Part shown: piece after piece, positions 30,050-41,555 of the stretch | Position numbering within the stretch: the stretch's first letter is position 1 | Layout of the letters: each line of letters opens with the position of its first letter | Assembly: GCA_023458095.1 (NCBI GenBank) | Contig: JAEXAS010000034.1 | Coordinates: 110,144-174,143, forward strand | Origin: Actinomycetes bacterium | GTDB taxonomy: Bacteria > Actinomycetota > Actinomycetes > Propionibacteriales > Propionibacteriaceae | Length of the DNA: 64,000 nt | Reading direction: 5' to 3' | Translations under genes and position numbers: made by a program | The notes under the pieces: model-generated | Told to the model about the DNA's origin: nothing | Database searches by the model: none | The model's input: the letters and a program-made list of their open reading frames with translations, nothing else

Positions 30050-31945
30050 ATGAGTGACCAGACTCCCGTCGAAGCCGCCACGATGCCGCTGCGCTCCTGC
30101 AGCCTGATCATGAAGGGGGGAATCACCAGTGGCGTGATCTACCCGCGGCTGGTCGATGAACTGTCGCACACCTACCGGTTTGCCGACATCGGTGGTTCCT
30201 CGGCCGGGGCGATCGCTGCCGCCGCTGCGGCAATCGCGGAGTACCAGCGCCAGGAGACCGGCACCAACAAGGGGTTCAACACGCTGTCGCAGCTTCCCGA
30301 AGAGCTGTCCGGACCTGTCGGCAAGGGCAGTGTGCTGCTCTCCTTGTTCCACCCCCAGCCGGAGACCGAGGCGCTGTTCGGTGCGCTGACCGCAATTCTG
30401 GATGCCACCGGCGCCTCGCCGGTGAGGCGCACGCTGTCGGGGGTGTGCGCCCTGGTGTGTGCCTACCGGCTGCGCGCCCTGCTGGGCGCCCTGCCTGGGT
30501 TGGGGTTGGTGGCTTGGGGCGTACTCGCCGGAGGTGCAGCGATGGGCAGCGGCGTGGCGGGCGGGGTGGTGTTGGCCTTGATCGGCTCTGTGGTCGGCGC
30601 CGTCCTGGGAGTTTGGCGCACGGTGTCAGTCAAGGTTCCCAGGAATCTGTTCGGGCTGTGTTCTGGTCGCGGCGGTACCGTGAAGCTTCCGGCTCTCACC
30701 GACTGGCTGCACAGCTATTACCAAAGACTTGCCGGACGCAGCGCGCAGGATGCCCCCGTCACCTTCGCCGACCTGGCCGCGAAGGGGATCAACCTGCGCG
30801 TCATGACCACGAACCTGTCGCAACGCCGGCCTATGGCGATGCCCTGGGCCGACGCTGGATTCTTCTTTCCACGATCAGACTGGGAGAAGCTCTTTCCCCC
30901 CGAGGTCGTGGAATGGATGGCGCGCCCCGAGAATGCGCCGACCGGCCCGAAGAACCCCGCCCGGGCCCAGGAGTTCAAGGCGCGCCTGAAGCAGGCCGCC
31001 GACTTGGGATTGGTGCCGCTGCCCTATGGCGACGAGCTTCCGGTCGTGGTGGCGGTGCGCATGAGTCTGAGCTTTCCGCTGCTGATCAGCGCGGTCCCGC
31101 TGGCGTCGCTGCGCTGGTCGCAGGACACGGCGGAGTTCGTGACCAACTGGTTTACCGATGGCGGGCTGTGTGCCAACCTTCCGGTGCACTTCTTTGATCG
31201 GCCGATCCCGGGCAACCCCACCTTCGCCATCAACCTGGAACAGATCGATGGGCCGATCGCCTCTGTGGATGAGGGCAGTTCGTTGCCCACCGACAACAGG
31301 ATTCCGCCCCGACAGATCACGACCTGGGAAGCCGGCGCCAAGGGCGGGATGGGTAACTTTGTGGGCGCGATGCTGGCTACCTGGCAGAGCTGGGTCGACG
31401 GCGAGGCGCTCCGGTTGCCGGGCTATCGGGACCGGGTCGTGACGGTGTACACCACCGCAGCCGAAGGTGGTCTGAACCTGTCGATGCCGCCCGGCACAGT
31501 GACCACCCTCGCCGACCGGGGGCGCGTCGCGGGCGCCAAACTCGTCACGAAGTTCGCCGGGCACACGAAGGGCAACCTGTCCGGATTCGACCGCCATCGC
31601 TGGCTGCGGCTGCGGGCCTCCCTGGCGGGAGTGGCTGAATGGCTCGACGAGTTTGCTGAGACCTTCGATGAGTCGGTGAACGGTGCCCTGTCCTATTCGG
31701 ATCTGGTGGCGCTGCCCGCAGACCAACTGCGGTTCTACAACCATGACCTGACGCGAGTGCGTGCGATGGTTGCTGAACTGCGCACGCTGGCGGGGGCGGT
31801 CGACACCGACAAGCTCAGCGTCGACGCTCCTCGGCCTCGAGCGAAGCTGCGCTTGACCCCATACGACCGTGCCGCTTCAGATCGCACGCCGCGCGTGGTA
31901 GATCTCGCAGATCTGCCCGAGCTTCGGTTCGAAACCCTGAAGTGA
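30050..31945 (+). CDS. Patatin-like phospholipase with internal membrane segments
   Basis: A 631-residue patatin-family protein. The oxyanion loop is MKGGITSGV (about 21-29), the nucleophile elbow is GGSSAG with Ser51, and the catalytic Asp is in TDGG (Asp370). All catalytic residues are present. Between the elbow and the Asp there is an insertion with two or three hydrophobic helices (about 138-195), so the protein is probably membrane-bound. GGAGGAAG precedes the ATG. It would act on phospholipids or acyl esters at the inner face of the membrane; the physiological substrate is unknown. Confidence 0.87.
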   Translation: MSDQTPVEAATMPLRSCSLIMKGGITSGVIYPRLVDELSHTYRFADIGGSSAGAIAAAAAAIAEYQRQETGTNKGFNTLSQLPEELSGPVGKGSVLLSLFHPQPETEALFGALTAILDATGASPVRRTLSGVCALVCAYRLRALLGALPGLGLVAWGVLAGGAAMGSGVAGGVVLALIGSVVGAVLGVWRTVSVKVPRNLFGLCSGRGGTVKLPALTDWLHSYYQRLAGRSAQDAPVTFADLAAKGINLRVMTTNLSQRRPMAMPWADAGFFFPRSDWEKLFPPEVVEWMARPENAPTGPKNPARAQEFKARLKQAADLGLVPLPYGDELPVVVAVRMSLSFPLLISAVPLASLRWSQDTAEFVTNWFTDGGLCANLPVHFFDRPIPGNPTFAINLEQIDGPIASVDEGSSLPTDNRIPPRQITTWEAGAKGGMGNFVGAMLATWQSWVDGEALRLPGYRDRVVTVYTTAAEGGLNLSMPPGTVTTLADRGRVAGAKLVTKFAGHTKGNLSGFDRHRWLRLRASLAGVAEWLDEFAETFDESVNGALSYSDLVALPADQLRFYNHDLTRVRAMVAELRTLAGAVDTDKLSVDAPRPRAKLRLTPYDRAASDRTPRVVDLADLPELRFETLK

Positions 31946-31950
31946 GGCGA

Positions 31951-32775
31951 TCAGTTCTCTGGATCGGGCACCGAGAAAGGCAGCACATCGACGGCGGCCA
32001 GGTGGCTTTGTAGCCGAGGCTGACGCCGGTCGAAAGCCTCCTGGTCGCGGCGTCGGCGCTCAAACAGGACCGCAGCGATGAATTCCTCCGGTGGCGTGCC
32101 CCACGGCGGAACGGGAGCGACGAAACGCTCCAACTGGGCCGACAGGCGCAGCGCCATCCGATAGCGGACGTTAGGTGGGAACTGAGCGCTGCGTCCGAGG
32201 AACTGACGGGCGCGCAGCGCCAGACCGGCGGGCAGTGGGCGGATATCGGCCAGACTCACCCAGGTCGCCAACGGGGGCGGCAGCCACAGCGGGGTGTTGC
32301 TGCGCGGACGTGCCTTGATTCGAACGACATAGGTACCGGCGAGAAAATCGCCTACTCGCTTGCCCCGGTCGTTGAACATCGCCACCATGAACGCCAATCC
32401 GCCCATCAGCAGCCACAACTCGAAGAATCCCACCAGGCCGCGCACCGCAGAGTGGCGAAGTCGGACCGGGCCGCCGTCATCGCGGATCACCTGCAGGCCG
32501 AGCAAACGTTTGCCGAGTGAGCGCCCATGGGTGAGGGTCTCCATCGCGACCGGCACCACGATGAAGGCGACGAAGACCATGATCGACACCACGGCTTGGG
32601 CCATCGCCTCGTCGAAACGGCCGGTGCCGACGGCGGCGAACAAGGTAGCGGGCAGGGCGATCATCACGAGCACGATGACCACGGCATCGATCAGCCAGGC
32701 TCCGGCGCGGATGAGCACCGAGGCAGCTGTGACCTGTAGCGCCACCCCTTCGCCGGTGAGGATCTCATCGCTCAT
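31951..32775 (-). CDS. RDD family membrane protein
   Basis: A 274-residue protein with an RDD domain: IRAGAWLIDAVVIVL, GRSLGKRLLGLQVIRDDGG, and FNDRGKRVGDFLAGTYVV. It has about four transmembrane helices in the N-terminal 160 residues and a polar C-terminal tail rich in Arg and Pro. Divergent from the SpoIIM-type gene, with which RDD genes are regularly paired in actinobacteria, including in the mycobacterial moxR2 region. Function unknown; some RDD proteins affect ion exchange. Confidence 0.9.
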   Translation of the reverse strand: MSDEILTGEGVALQVTAASVLIRAGAWLIDAVVIVLVMIALPATLFAAVGTGRFDEAMAQAVVSIMVFVAFIVVPVAMETLTHGRSLGKRLLGLQVIRDDGGPVRLRHSAVRGLVGFFELWLLMGGLAFMVAMFNDRGKRVGDFLAGTYVVRIKARPRSNTPLWLPPPLATWVSLADIRPLPAGLALRARQFLGRSAQFPPNVRYRMALRLSAQLERFVAPVPPWGTPPEEFIAAVLFERRRRDQEAFDRRQPRLQSHLAAVDVLPFSVPDPEN

Positions 32776-32832
32776 GGGACGAGGCTAGCGTGCCGCGACA
32801 GCGTCGCGAATGCCGACGCTACGCTGAAGCCC

Positions 32833-33828
32833 GTGGACGTCGATGTGTTTGTGGCTGCGCATACCCAGCAATGGCAGCGGTTGCAGGAGTTGTCGGCACA
32901 ACGTCGTCTCACCGGGACCGAAGCCGATGAGTTGGTGCGGCTCTATCGGCAGGCGGCCACGCACCTATCGCTGCTGCGTTCGCGAGCACCCGAACCGGGT
33001 CTGGTGAACGAGTTGTCGGTGCTGTTGGTGAAGGCCAAGGCCCGCATCAGCAGCCCGCACGATCTCACCTGGATCTCCGTGGGGCGATTCTTCACCCGCA
33101 CCATTCCGGCCGCGCTGTACCGGGTGCGTTGGTGGACGGTCGTGGTGAGTGCGGCCTCGCTGATTATCTCGGTGATCGCCGGTTTCTGGTTGGTGAGCAA
33201 CCCTGAGGTGTTGAACGCGGTGGTCTCACCGCAGGAGCAGCGCGAATACGCCCAGGAGGCGTTCGCGTCGTACTACTCGACCTATCCCAGCGCGAGCTTC
33301 GCCAGCCTGGTGTGGACGCACAATGCGACCATTGCCGCGCTGTGTATCGCTACCGGCATCACCGGCCTGTTTCCGGCCACCGTAATGTTCGAAAATGCAG
33401 TGAGCGTCGGAGTGGCTGGCGCGATCATGCACGTTCAAGGTGCCGATGCAGTCTTCTGGACGCTGATCTTGCCCCACGGCCTGCTCGAACTGAGCTGCGT
33501 GTTCCTGGCCGGTGCGGCCGGAATGCGCCTGTTCTGGGCCTGGCTGGTGCCCGGACCGCGGAGTCGCGGCCAGGCCCTGGCTCAGGAGGGCCGGACCACC
33601 ATCGTGATCGTCGTAGCCCTGACCATCGGTTTGGGCATCAGCGGGCTGATCGAAGGATTCGTCACCGGTTCCCAGCTCAACCCCTGGGTCAAGATCGGCT
33701 TCGGCACCCTTGCCGCGACCGCCTTCTGGCTGGTCATGTTCGTTGCCGGACGCCGCGCGGTGGACGCCGGCACCGACCCCGGCCTCACCGAGGAAGAAGC
33801 CCGCAACCAGGTCGCCGTCGCCGGCTGA
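32833..33828 (+). CDS. Stage II sporulation protein M (DUF95) family membrane protein
   Basis: A 331-residue polytopic protein. A soluble N-terminal segment (about 1-85, ELVRLYRQAATHLSLLRSR) is followed by five or six helices. Family features are FENAVSVGVAGAIMHV and ILPHGLLELSCVFLAGAAGMRL, as in SpoIIM/DUF95. Non-sporulating actinobacteria carry this gene next to RDD, DUF58 and MoxR genes, as here. The start is a GTG. Its exact role outside sporulation is unknown. Confidence 0.9.
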   Translation: MDVDVFVAAHTQQWQRLQELSAQRRLTGTEADELVRLYRQAATHLSLLRSRAPEPGLVNELSVLLVKAKARISSPHDLTWISVGRFFTRTIPAALYRVRWWTVVVSAASLIISVIAGFWLVSNPEVLNAVVSPQEQREYAQEAFASYYSTYPSASFASLVWTHNATIAALCIATGITGLFPATVMFENAVSVGVAGAIMHVQGADAVFWTLILPHGLLELSCVFLAGAAGMRLFWAWLVPGPRSRGQALAQEGRTTIVIVVALTIGLGISGLIEGFVTGSQLNPWVKIGFGTLAATAFWLVMFVAGRRAVDAGTDPGLTEEEARNQVAVAG

Positions 33829-33844
33829 GCCGCGCCCTCGCTGG

Positions 33845-34247
33845 CTGAGCTTGTCGAAGCTTGCGGTGGGCAGGCCTCGCGTCCTTCACGACCGGTTTGA
33901 TGAGGGGCGAGCAGCTCCAACACTGCTGGATCGTGCCCGCTCAACTCCCTGCGCACCTCGCGTGGTTTCGAGACGGCCCGTTGGGCCTCCTCAACCAACC
34001 GGGGGGTAGGGGTTCTCCATTCGGGCGGGGTGGGGGTTCAGCCGGTGTGTGTGGCTCAGTCAGGGGTGGTTTCGTGGGGGCGTCTGTTTACTTCTTTCGG
34101 CTGGTTGAGGAGCGAGCGAAGTGAGCGTCTCGAAACCTCGGTGCCGAGCTGTCGCTGATCGCGTTGGCTGAGTTTGTCGAAGTCTGTGGTGTGCCCTTCG
34201 ACAGGCTCAGGGAACGGGTTGTCGGGTGTGCCCTTCGACAGGCTCAG
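33845..34247. repeat. Cluster of intergenic repeats between SpoIIM-type and DUF58 genes
   Basis: The 435-base convergent gap has no gene. It holds CTGAGCTTGTCGAAG at 33845-33859, CTGAGTTTGTCGAAG at 34168-34182, and CTTCGACAGGCTCAG at 34196-34210 and 34233-34247. It also has two copies of the GGTTGAGGAGC...TCTCGAAACC hairpin: reversed at 33964-34000 and direct at 34103-34137. Both box types reappear at 47.7-47.96 kb. Confidence 0.8.
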
Positions 34248-34263
34248 GGCACGGGTTCTTGGT

Positions 34264-35568
34264 TTACAGGCGGCCGGCGGCTTTGAGGGCCAGGTAGGTG
34301 TCGCAGACTGCGGGTGCGATTCGATCCGGATCGGCGTGGACGATCTCGACCCCCATGCGATGCACGCGGGCGGAGAGGGCTTGAGTGGTGAGCCACAGCC
34401 GACCGGAGGCTGCCGCATCGTAGGCGGCGTCGGCGTCCGGAATCTCCTCGCTCAGGACCTGCTCGGACGGATCAGTCACGTGGGCAATGATCACCTGATG
34501 GCTATGAGCGAGCGGCCCCAACACCGTTCCGAGGCCCTCGGCGTACAGCGCCGGGTCCAGGCCGGTGACCAGGACCACCAGGCTGCGCTGGCGGCACAAC
34601 TGATTCACCTGGGTCGCGACCATCGACCAGTCTGTCTCGGTGAGCTCAGCCTGAGCCAGGCTGAGCCGGTCGGCGAAGGCGGCCAGCGCCGAGCCTTTCG
34701 CGGTTCCGGCCAGGCGTTGGCGAACCTCGGTGTCGGCGACGAGCAGGCTCATTCGATCCCCGGAGGCCGAACCCAGGGCGGCCATCAACAGACACACCTC
34801 GATGCCGGCGTCCAAGCGCAGTTGGTCGGCGGACGCACCGCCGATGCGTCCGGCCGCCCACCGAGAGGTATCCAGCACCATCAGCACATGCCGGTCCCGC
34901 TCCGGACGCCAGGTGCGCACCATGGTGCGGGTGGCTCGCGCCGTGGCCCGCCAGTCGATGGAGCGCACATCATCACCGAGGGCGTACTCCCGCAACGAAT
35001 CGAACTCGGTGCCCTGACCGCGCACCTGCACCGAAGCCTGACCGTCCAGTTCCCGGAGCCGGGCCAGCCGGGACGGCAGGTGACTGCGCGAGCGGAACTC
35101 CGGCAGCACCCGCAGCACTCCGGGAACATCCAGCGACCGCTGCCGGGCGGCCAGCCGCATCGGGCCGAAGGAACGCACCGTAACCGCGGCAGCGGCCAGA
35201 TCCCCGCGCCGGGTCGGGGTCAACTCGGTGACCTGCCGCAACGAGCTGCCCGGATTCACCCGCAGCAGCGGGCGCTGCGCAGCCGGGGTGGCGCTCGGTG
35301 GCCAGGCGTCACGCACTTGCACCAGCGCACGACGGCCGGTCGGATTCAGCACCGTGAGGGTGGACGTCGTGGTCTCGGTCAGTCGCACACTGGCCGGCAG
35401 TTCCCGCGTGAGCTGTAACTGATCGGGACGCCGGGCAGCCAGCAGGTCCAGGGCAGTGAGGATCACCACCAGCAGCACCCAGCCGATCACAGTCAGCGGC
35501 TGCGGCCACACGATGGTGGGCAGCACCCCGAGCAGTACCAGAAGCGGTACCCGTCCAGAAATCGCCAT
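34264..35568 (-). CDS. DUF58 domain protein (von Willebrand-like)
   Basis: A 434-residue protein with two N-terminal transmembrane helices (about 6-40), a beta-rich stretch, and a DUF58 core: GTEFDSLREYALGDDVRSID, then WRATARATRTMVRTW. A vWA-like domain follows, with VLMVLDTSRW. Partners of MoxR ATPases usually have this make-up. The ATG at 35566-35568 lies five bases after the moxR stop; the longer open frame upstream overlaps moxR. Believed to act with MoxR as a chaperone pair at the membrane. Confidence 0.88.
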   Translation of the reverse strand: MAISGRVPLLVLLGVLPTIVWPQPLTVIGWVLLVVILTALDLLAARRPDQLQLTRELPASVRLTETTTSTLTVLNPTGRRALVQVRDAWPPSATPAAQRPLLRVNPGSSLRQVTELTPTRRGDLAAAAVTVRSFGPMRLAARQRSLDVPGVLRVLPEFRSRSHLPSRLARLRELDGQASVQVRGQGTEFDSLREYALGDDVRSIDWRATARATRTMVRTWRPERDRHVLMVLDTSRWAAGRIGGASADQLRLDAGIEVCLLMAALGSASGDRMSLLVADTEVRQRLAGTAKGSALAAFADRLSLAQAELTETDWSMVATQVNQLCRQRSLVVLVTGLDPALYAEGLGTVLGPLAHSHQVIIAHVTDPSEQVLSEEIPDADAAYDAAASGRLWLTTQALSARVHRMGVEIVHADPDRIAPAVCDTYLALKAAGRL

Positions 35569-35573
35569 CGGCG

Positions 35574-36703
<1,130 letters not shown>

Positions 36704-36707
<4 letters not shown>

Positions 36708-37840
36708 CGGCTACTCAGCTTTCTGTCGAGGTCGGTCAGGGTTGCGGCGAGTTCGGCCAGGCTCGCATCTGTCGTGGGTGGTGGACCATAGAGCAAGGCC
36801 TGCAAGACTCCGGGATCCTCCCCGCTGGCATGGGCCAACTGGTTGATCACGCTGTCGGGCGGATCGGTTGGCGACAGCCCCACCCGGGCGGCGGCGCGTT
36901 GGATCGTGGCGGCCCGCAATGCTGCCGCAGCGTGGCCGCGGGCGCCGGCCTGGCGATACAACCGAGCTAGGCCTGAGGATGCCTCCGAGGCGGGCACTTC
37001 GACCGGTAGCGGCTCGCGCACCAGCGCACCGAAGCGACGACCCTGCCACAGGGCGGCGGCGGCTCCGGCAACCAGCATGACGGCAAAGACTGACCGCGCC
37101 CAGGGTGGCAGCAGGGCGAAGTTGTCGACCTGGCCCACTTCCTGGACGGTTGCGCCGCCGGCGTCGGACGCAGGCAGATACCAAGTCAGCCGATCATGAC
37201 GGCCAAGAACCCGCAGTGCCAGGGCGGCATTTCCGTCAGCGGTGATCGTGGAGTTCTTCAGCCACAAGCTGCCCGCGATCACGGTCACCCGGTGCCGGCT
37301 GGTTTGCAGATCGGCGTACAGACTGCGCTCAACATCGTCGGTGAAACAGGTCACGACGCGGCTGCTGGATCCGGTCAGGCCGTACATGGCGTCACCGGTG
37401 ATCGTCTCAGCGGCCTGAGCGTCCGGGTCGATGCAATCGGCGCGCGGGTTCGCCAGCACCAGTCCTCGAGGCTGGGCCTCCACCTGGCCTTCAGTCAGGC
37501 TGCGGATATCGGTGGTGCGGAAGTCCCCCGAATAGACCAGCACCACATCGGCCGGGGTCTGGTTCAGCTTCTCGATGGCCCCAGTGGGCAGGGGCGCGGA
37601 CACGATGACAGCCAGGGTCGACTGTGCCGGGGCCGTGACTGCCTGGTCGAGGTGGGTGACCTGGGCGACGTTCACACCGTTGGCGGCCAGCACCTGCCCC
37701 AGTGCTCGGGCGCCTTTGGGGCGCGGATTCGTCACCGAGTTCTCCAGGCGGTCTGGGCTTTCTGGAAGAAACGAGACGGCCACGACGATGGCTGCGAACA
37801 GCGCCAGCACGATGCCGGCCACGATGAGGAGCTTCTTCAT
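36704..37840 (-). CDS. DUF4350 domain membrane protein
   Basis: A 378-residue protein with an N-terminal helix (about 4-24), an extracytoplasmic domain of some 220 residues with DUF4350 features (NPRPKGARALGQVLAANGV, GNAALALRVLGRHDRLTWYL), a second helix near 248-266, and a cytoplasmic tail (LARLYRQAGARGHAAAALR). DUF4350 regularly lies between DUF4129 and MoxR genes in actinobacteria. Coupled by ATGA overlaps on both sides. Confidence 0.87.
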
Positions 37841-38490
37841 GGCGTGGCCTCCACCCGTACCGGGGCGGGCGCGGACGGTGTCGATGGCGCCGAAGCCTGT
37901 GCTGTGGCGACCCCGGCGTCCAGCGCCGCCAACCGTTGGTACTGCTCGGGTTGGGCGGTGCCGTGGTCGTAGGCCAGTGAGTCGAACACGCCCGCGGCTG
38001 CGGTGAGTTGCTCACTGAAGTCGGCCAGCCGGTCGCCGGCGAGATCGGCGGCCTCCTGGGCGGTCATGCCGGCGAATTCGGTGATGACCCCCCGCTCCGC
38101 AAGCGTACGAATCATCGCCCGGAACAGAGCCAGATAGGCCGCACTCCACTGCTGCGAGCCGGCCAGAGCCTCGGCTTCGGCACGGACCTGGTCGGCGGTG
38201 CGCTCATCGTCATCGAAAAGGGCATTCGTGCGACCCCGGCTGTGGCTGCGTACCGGCCCCAGCAGCGCCCACACCACGACGGCGATGAGGATCACCGCCG
38301 TGACGATCAACGCCGTGAGCTGTCCGTTCGACAGCGGACCAGAGGCGGGAGTGTTGCCGGTAAGCCAGTCGATCAGACGCTTGTACAGCTCGTCGATCCA
38401 GCTCTCCGGATCGGAATAGACCGGACTGGACAACTCGTGGGCAAGTTGGCGTCGAGCCTCATCAGCACTCGGGGTCAGCGGTGGACTCAT
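37837..38490 (-). CDS. DUF4129 domain membrane protein
   Basis: A 217-residue protein: a short N-terminal region with YSDPESWIDELYKRLIDWL, a transmembrane helix near 57-77 (ALIVTAVILIAVVVWALLG), and a cytoplasmic DUF4129 domain (YLALFRAMIRTLAERGVI, GMTAQEAADLAG). The domain is often fused to transglutaminases, but there is none here. Part of the DUF58-MoxR-DUF4350 operon by overlapping starts and stops. Confidence 0.87.
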   Translation of the reverse strand: MSPPLTPSADEARRQLAHELSSPVYSDPESWIDELYKRLIDWLTGNTPASGPLSNGQLTALIVTAVILIAVVVWALLGPVRSHSRGRTNALFDDDERTADQVRAEAEALAGSQQWSAAYLALFRAMIRTLAERGVITEFAGMTAQEAADLAGDRLADFSEQLTAAAGVFDSLAYDHGTAQPEQYQRLAALDAGVATAQASAPSTPSAPAPVRVEATP

Positions 38491-39488
38491 CCGTACAGGG
38501 CCTCCGCAATCTCCAAGTCATAGCCCTCCTGGCGGATTCGGGCGTCCACATACAGCAGGGTGACGACTGCGGAGGTGAGGGGCACACTGAGGACCGTCGA
38601 GACCAGGGTTGATGCCGTGGTGCTCACGATCATCCCGATGCCCAGATCGCCCAGACCGACCAACATTCCGGCGAAGCTGAAGACCGACGACACTGTGCTC
38701 GCGGCCAGGGAGATCAGCACGCTGGACAACAGATAGATACCGAAAGTGCGCCAGAACAGGCCGTTGGTCAGCCGCCAACTGCGACGAATCGCCTGGATCG
38801 GGCCTGCTTTCTCGATGGCGATCGCGCAGGGCGCCAGCATCAACCGGATCCCGAACCAGATCAGTACTACGAGCAGGGCGGGCACCAGCACCAGCAGCGT
38901 CCACCAGCCGCCGTCCCCGACAATGCCGGCCAGGATTCCGGCGATCATCACGGTGCCGGCGGTCGCGACCAGAGCCGCGGTGCCGGTGAGAACGCTGAAG
39001 ACCAGGGCCGCACCGGCCCGCGACAGGAGCCGGCGTAGCGCCGCGGCCGGGGTGGTACGCCGAGCGAAGACGGCCTCATGGACGGCGTAGGCCAAGCCCA
39101 TCTCCACCACGACTGTGGCCACCGAGACGCCCACTGACGAGATGAGCACCGTCCAACCAACCAGGGAGGCCATGCTTCCCAATTCGTCTTCGGGAAGCAG
39201 CAAGGTGGCTTGCCGGTCGACCAGGTAGCCGATCCCCACCCCGATGAGTTGGGTGACCAGCATGACGACCAAGGTGAGCCCGAACATGGTCATGGGGGCA
39301 TAGCGCACGGCACGGAAGGCGCTGCCGAGGATGTCGCCGATCTTCTGCGGCCGCGGGTCGACGATGCCCGGCTCAAGAAGCCGCGCTCCGGTTTCGGTCG
39401 ACACTTGCTCGGGCAGAAGTTGGGCAGCGTAATATCCCGGCAGATCCCAGCCGGATTGGGATGTTGTGGTTGCCCCCGGGGTGTACAT
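38487..39488 (-). CDS. Polytopic membrane protein (glycerophosphoryl diester phosphodiesterase membrane-domain-like)
   Basis: A 333-residue protein with a soluble N-terminus of about 55 residues (VDPRPQKIGDILGSAFRAVR) and six hydrophobic helices. LAPCAIAIEKAGPIQAIRRS followed by WRLTNGLFWR is the pattern of the membrane domain seen in GdpD-type proteins and DUF7544 relatives. The first gene of the five-gene operon down to DUF58. It has no catalytic motif. Function unknown. Confidence 0.8.
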   Translation of the reverse strand: MYTPGATTTSQSGWDLPGYYAAQLLPEQVSTETGARLLEPGIVDPRPQKIGDILGSAFRAVRYAPMTMFGLTLVVMLVTQLIGVGIGYLVDRQATLLLPEDELGSMASLVGWTVLISSVGVSVATVVVEMGLAYAVHEAVFARRTTPAAALRRLLSRAGAALVFSVLTGTAALVATAGTVMIAGILAGIVGDGGWWTLLVLVPALLVVLIWFGIRLMLAPCAIAIEKAGPIQAIRRSWRLTNGLFWRTFGIYLLSSVLISLAASTVSSVFSFAGMLVGLGDLGIGMIVSTTASTLVSTVLSVPLTSAVVTLLYVDARIRQEGYDLEIAEALYG

Positions 39489-39524
39489 CGCGACCCAGCT
39501 TAGGGGGCGATGGCGGTTGTCCGG

Positions 39525-41387
<1,863 letters not shown>

Positions 41388-41477
41388 GCAGAACTCCGGT
41401 CTGGATGGGGCAACCGGACAAGTCTACCGCCCACACCCATTCCGGTCCTGACCGCGGACACTGGCCCTCCCGTCAGA

Positions 41478-41554
41478 CGCTCCCGAAAGTGGCAGACGCT
41501 CCCGAAGGTTCGGGAGTAACTGCCACTTTCGGGAGCGAATTGGAATTGGACGGG
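41478..41554. repeat. Long palindromic intergenic repeat, copy 2
   Basis: Inverted repeat with 29-base arms 41478-41506 and 41509-41537 (three mismatches in one block, GG centre), then the tail GGAATTGGACGGG at 41542-41554, two bases before the ATPase gene stop. The core and the tail match the element at 23671-23748 in reverse orientation. The inner CAGACGCTCCCGAA is itself echoed at the outer edge of the left arm, so the arms look internally duplicated. Confidence 0.8.
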
Positions 41555-41555
41555 A

